A DNA stretch of 64,000 nt. It comes from Dioscorea cayenensis subsp. rotundata. Taxonomy: Eukaryota > Streptophyta > Magnoliopsida > Dioscoreales > Dioscoreaceae. Below, one piece after another: positions 63,601-64,000 of the stretch. The notes below the pieces were generated by a model, which did no database searches, was not told the DNA's origin, and saw only the letters and a program-made list of their open reading frames with translations. Positions within the stretch are counted from its first letter, which is position 1. Every line of letters starts with the position of its first letter. The DNA is taken from the NCBI RefSeq assembly GCF_009730915.1, contig NC_052487.1:2046001-2110000 (forward strand), read 5' to 3'. Position numbers and translations under genes: made by a program.

Positions 63601-63958
63601 TGTGAGTCTAAAGATCAAGGGTGTTCATTGGAATGGTAGAACTGGCAAGTGATAACTTAATTTCACCTCTAAGAAAAGTCTAAATGATTATATAGGAAAA
63701 TTTTTTCTGTTTCAGCTTGTCCATTAAAGTCTTAAATTTCACCTAATTTTTTGAAATGCAAAATCTAAAAGTAATCTAACCTTGTCAATGCACTTATGAA
63801 GAGCACGGAGTTGTTCCAAAGTGGGTTTATCATCAGTGACAACCGTCCCTTTCCTATAAGAACCATCAGGTAAGGGTGCTCCAACAACAAGCCTCCAAAT
63901 CCTCGCTAAGAATCTATGTACACCTTCAATTCCACCAGTACTCCATGCTTTTGAATCC
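57648..63958 (-). CDS. Leucyl-tRNA synthetase, organellar (3' part; continues beyond the window end)
   Basis: Charges tRNA-Leu in chloroplast and/or mitochondrion; the resemblance is to the bacterial-type plant enzyme. Visible exons on the minus strand: 63958-63781, 63322-63245, 62944-62813 and 57881-57648, about 207 C-terminal residues. Recognisable segments are SKAWSTGGIEGVHRFLARIW, the helix-bundle RFNTGISAMMEFINAAYK, WDNHPKPIMEAFILLLSPYA and HMAEELWFRLG (anticodon-binding domain), and the C-terminal domain LPVQINGKTRGTI with KYLHGKAIKKRIYVP and LNVILD. The upstream exon leaves two bases for a split Arg codon, so the gene extends past 64000. The intron before the last exon is 4.9 kb and packed with antisense transposon relics; the other visible introns are 0.3-0.5 kb. 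All junctions are in frame, so the gene looks functional despite the insertion. Confidence 0.92.
58087..58146. repeat. Short direct repeat bordering the intron insertion (left)
   Basis: A segment with TTGAGAAACTC, GGGAAGCATAAAT and TTTGATAT resembles 62512-62573 (TTGAGAAACTC, GGGGCGCATAAAT and TTTGATAT) in the same orientation. The pair brackets the retrotransposon-derived part of the intron and may be relics of terminal repeats or of the duplication that opened the intron. Confidence 0.45.
58535..59206. repeat. 336 bp tandem duplication, nearly identical units
   Basis: Units 58535-58870 and 58871-59206 each run from CCCCAAATACCATGCGAGC to CTGATCCTGATCTCAGTT and abut exactly. I found one difference by eye (ATTCGATGG versus ATTAGATGG). 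It lies inside the long LeuRS intron. Either a recent duplication or an assembly artefact. Confidence 0.92.
59325..60265 (+). mobile_element. Decayed Ty1/copia retrotransposon (reverse transcriptase/RNase H region)
   Basis: In several frames on the + strand, in canonical order: KWVFKQKEN, YKTRFVAKRYHQ, a KAFTQAPSAWFH block, DTSLFIW, the active-site block FILIYVDDILVT, a GVALHYLLTYLA block, GIYLTKATLF, and AAYSDAD before a stop. Multiple frameshifts and stops. No LTR was recognised with confidence. Antisense to the host LeuRS gene. Confidence 0.75.
60300..62290 (+). mobile_element. Decayed Ty3/gypsy retrotransposon (RT/RNase H to integrase and chromo-like tail)
   Basis: Blocks in Gypsy order on the + strand: FFEGAKTDSKKI, VKALEGFHCLTGYYW, EEATNTFSKLKEAM, then integrase-type PLPIPNQV-like text (PIPNQVQENIAMDF), RLTKYAHFIALRHPYTA, FEALYGRSLPT, SPTFYGPLEVI with AYRL, HDVFHVS, and a final WSYGTNAKTWEDRNGL resembling the post-integrase tail. 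Many stops and frameshifts. It starts where the Copia relic ends, so two elements are stacked or nested. Confidence 0.78.
62512..62573. repeat. Short direct repeat bordering the intron insertion (right)
   Basis: The partner of 58087-58146. It shares TTGAGAAACTC, GCATAAAT and GTTTGATAT in order at roughly three-quarters identity by eye. Confidence 0.45.
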
Positions 63959-64000
63959 CTGGAAAGATGGTAAAAAATGAGATTTCTGAACAACATTTTC

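Overview
The window is nuclear DNA from a flowering plant. It has intron-rich genes with GT-AG splicing, a plastid-targeted aldolase, an organellar leucyl-tRNA synthetase, AT-rich intergenic DNA, tRNA-derived SINE-like repeats and decayed Copia and Gypsy retrotransposons. An expanded GT61 cluster and GC-rich first exons on housekeeping genes point to a monocot outside the grasses (a yam-like lineage is one guess), but this is inference only. Exon limits below were placed by hand from splice signals, frame and family knowledge, with no transcript data.

Layout. 0.9-18.4 kb is a conserved housekeeping block: plastid fructose-bisphosphate aldolase (+), CCT delta chaperonin (-, tail to tail with the aldolase), and a 19-exon DExH-box RNA helicase of the DHX36/DExH3-DExH5 type (+, head to head with CCT4). 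19.3-29.9 kb holds four GT61 glycosyltransferases (A +, B -, C -, D -), and a fifth (E +) lies at 53.4-57.4 kb. All five share one gene plan: a signal-anchor exon, one or more short phase-1 'stem' exons, and one large catalytic exon. 29.9-53.4 kb is accessory DNA inserted between GT61-D and GT61-E. It contains two intact F-box/DUF295 genes in a roughly 4 kb direct segmental duplication, a broken GT14 pseudogene, a small C2H2 zinc-finger ORF, decayed copies of F-box upstream DNA, SINE-like elements, a long alternating purine-pyrimidine tract and a stray fragment of the LeuRS gene. 57.6-64 kb is the 3' end of an organellar leucyl-tRNA synthetase (-). Its 4.9 kb penultimate intron is filled with antisense retrotransposon debris and a near-perfect 336 bp tandem duplication.

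How the genes relate. The GT61 enzymes are predicted Golgi type II membrane proteins that decorate cell-wall xylan or related glycans. Their catalytic exons are conserved, while the lumenal stem between membrane anchor and catalytic domain differs in exon number. In GT61-E the stem is encoded by a tandem array of duplicated mini-exons: three or four usable and two dead. All are phase 1-1, so each intact unit can be included or skipped without changing frame. This array is the most distinctive structure in the window.
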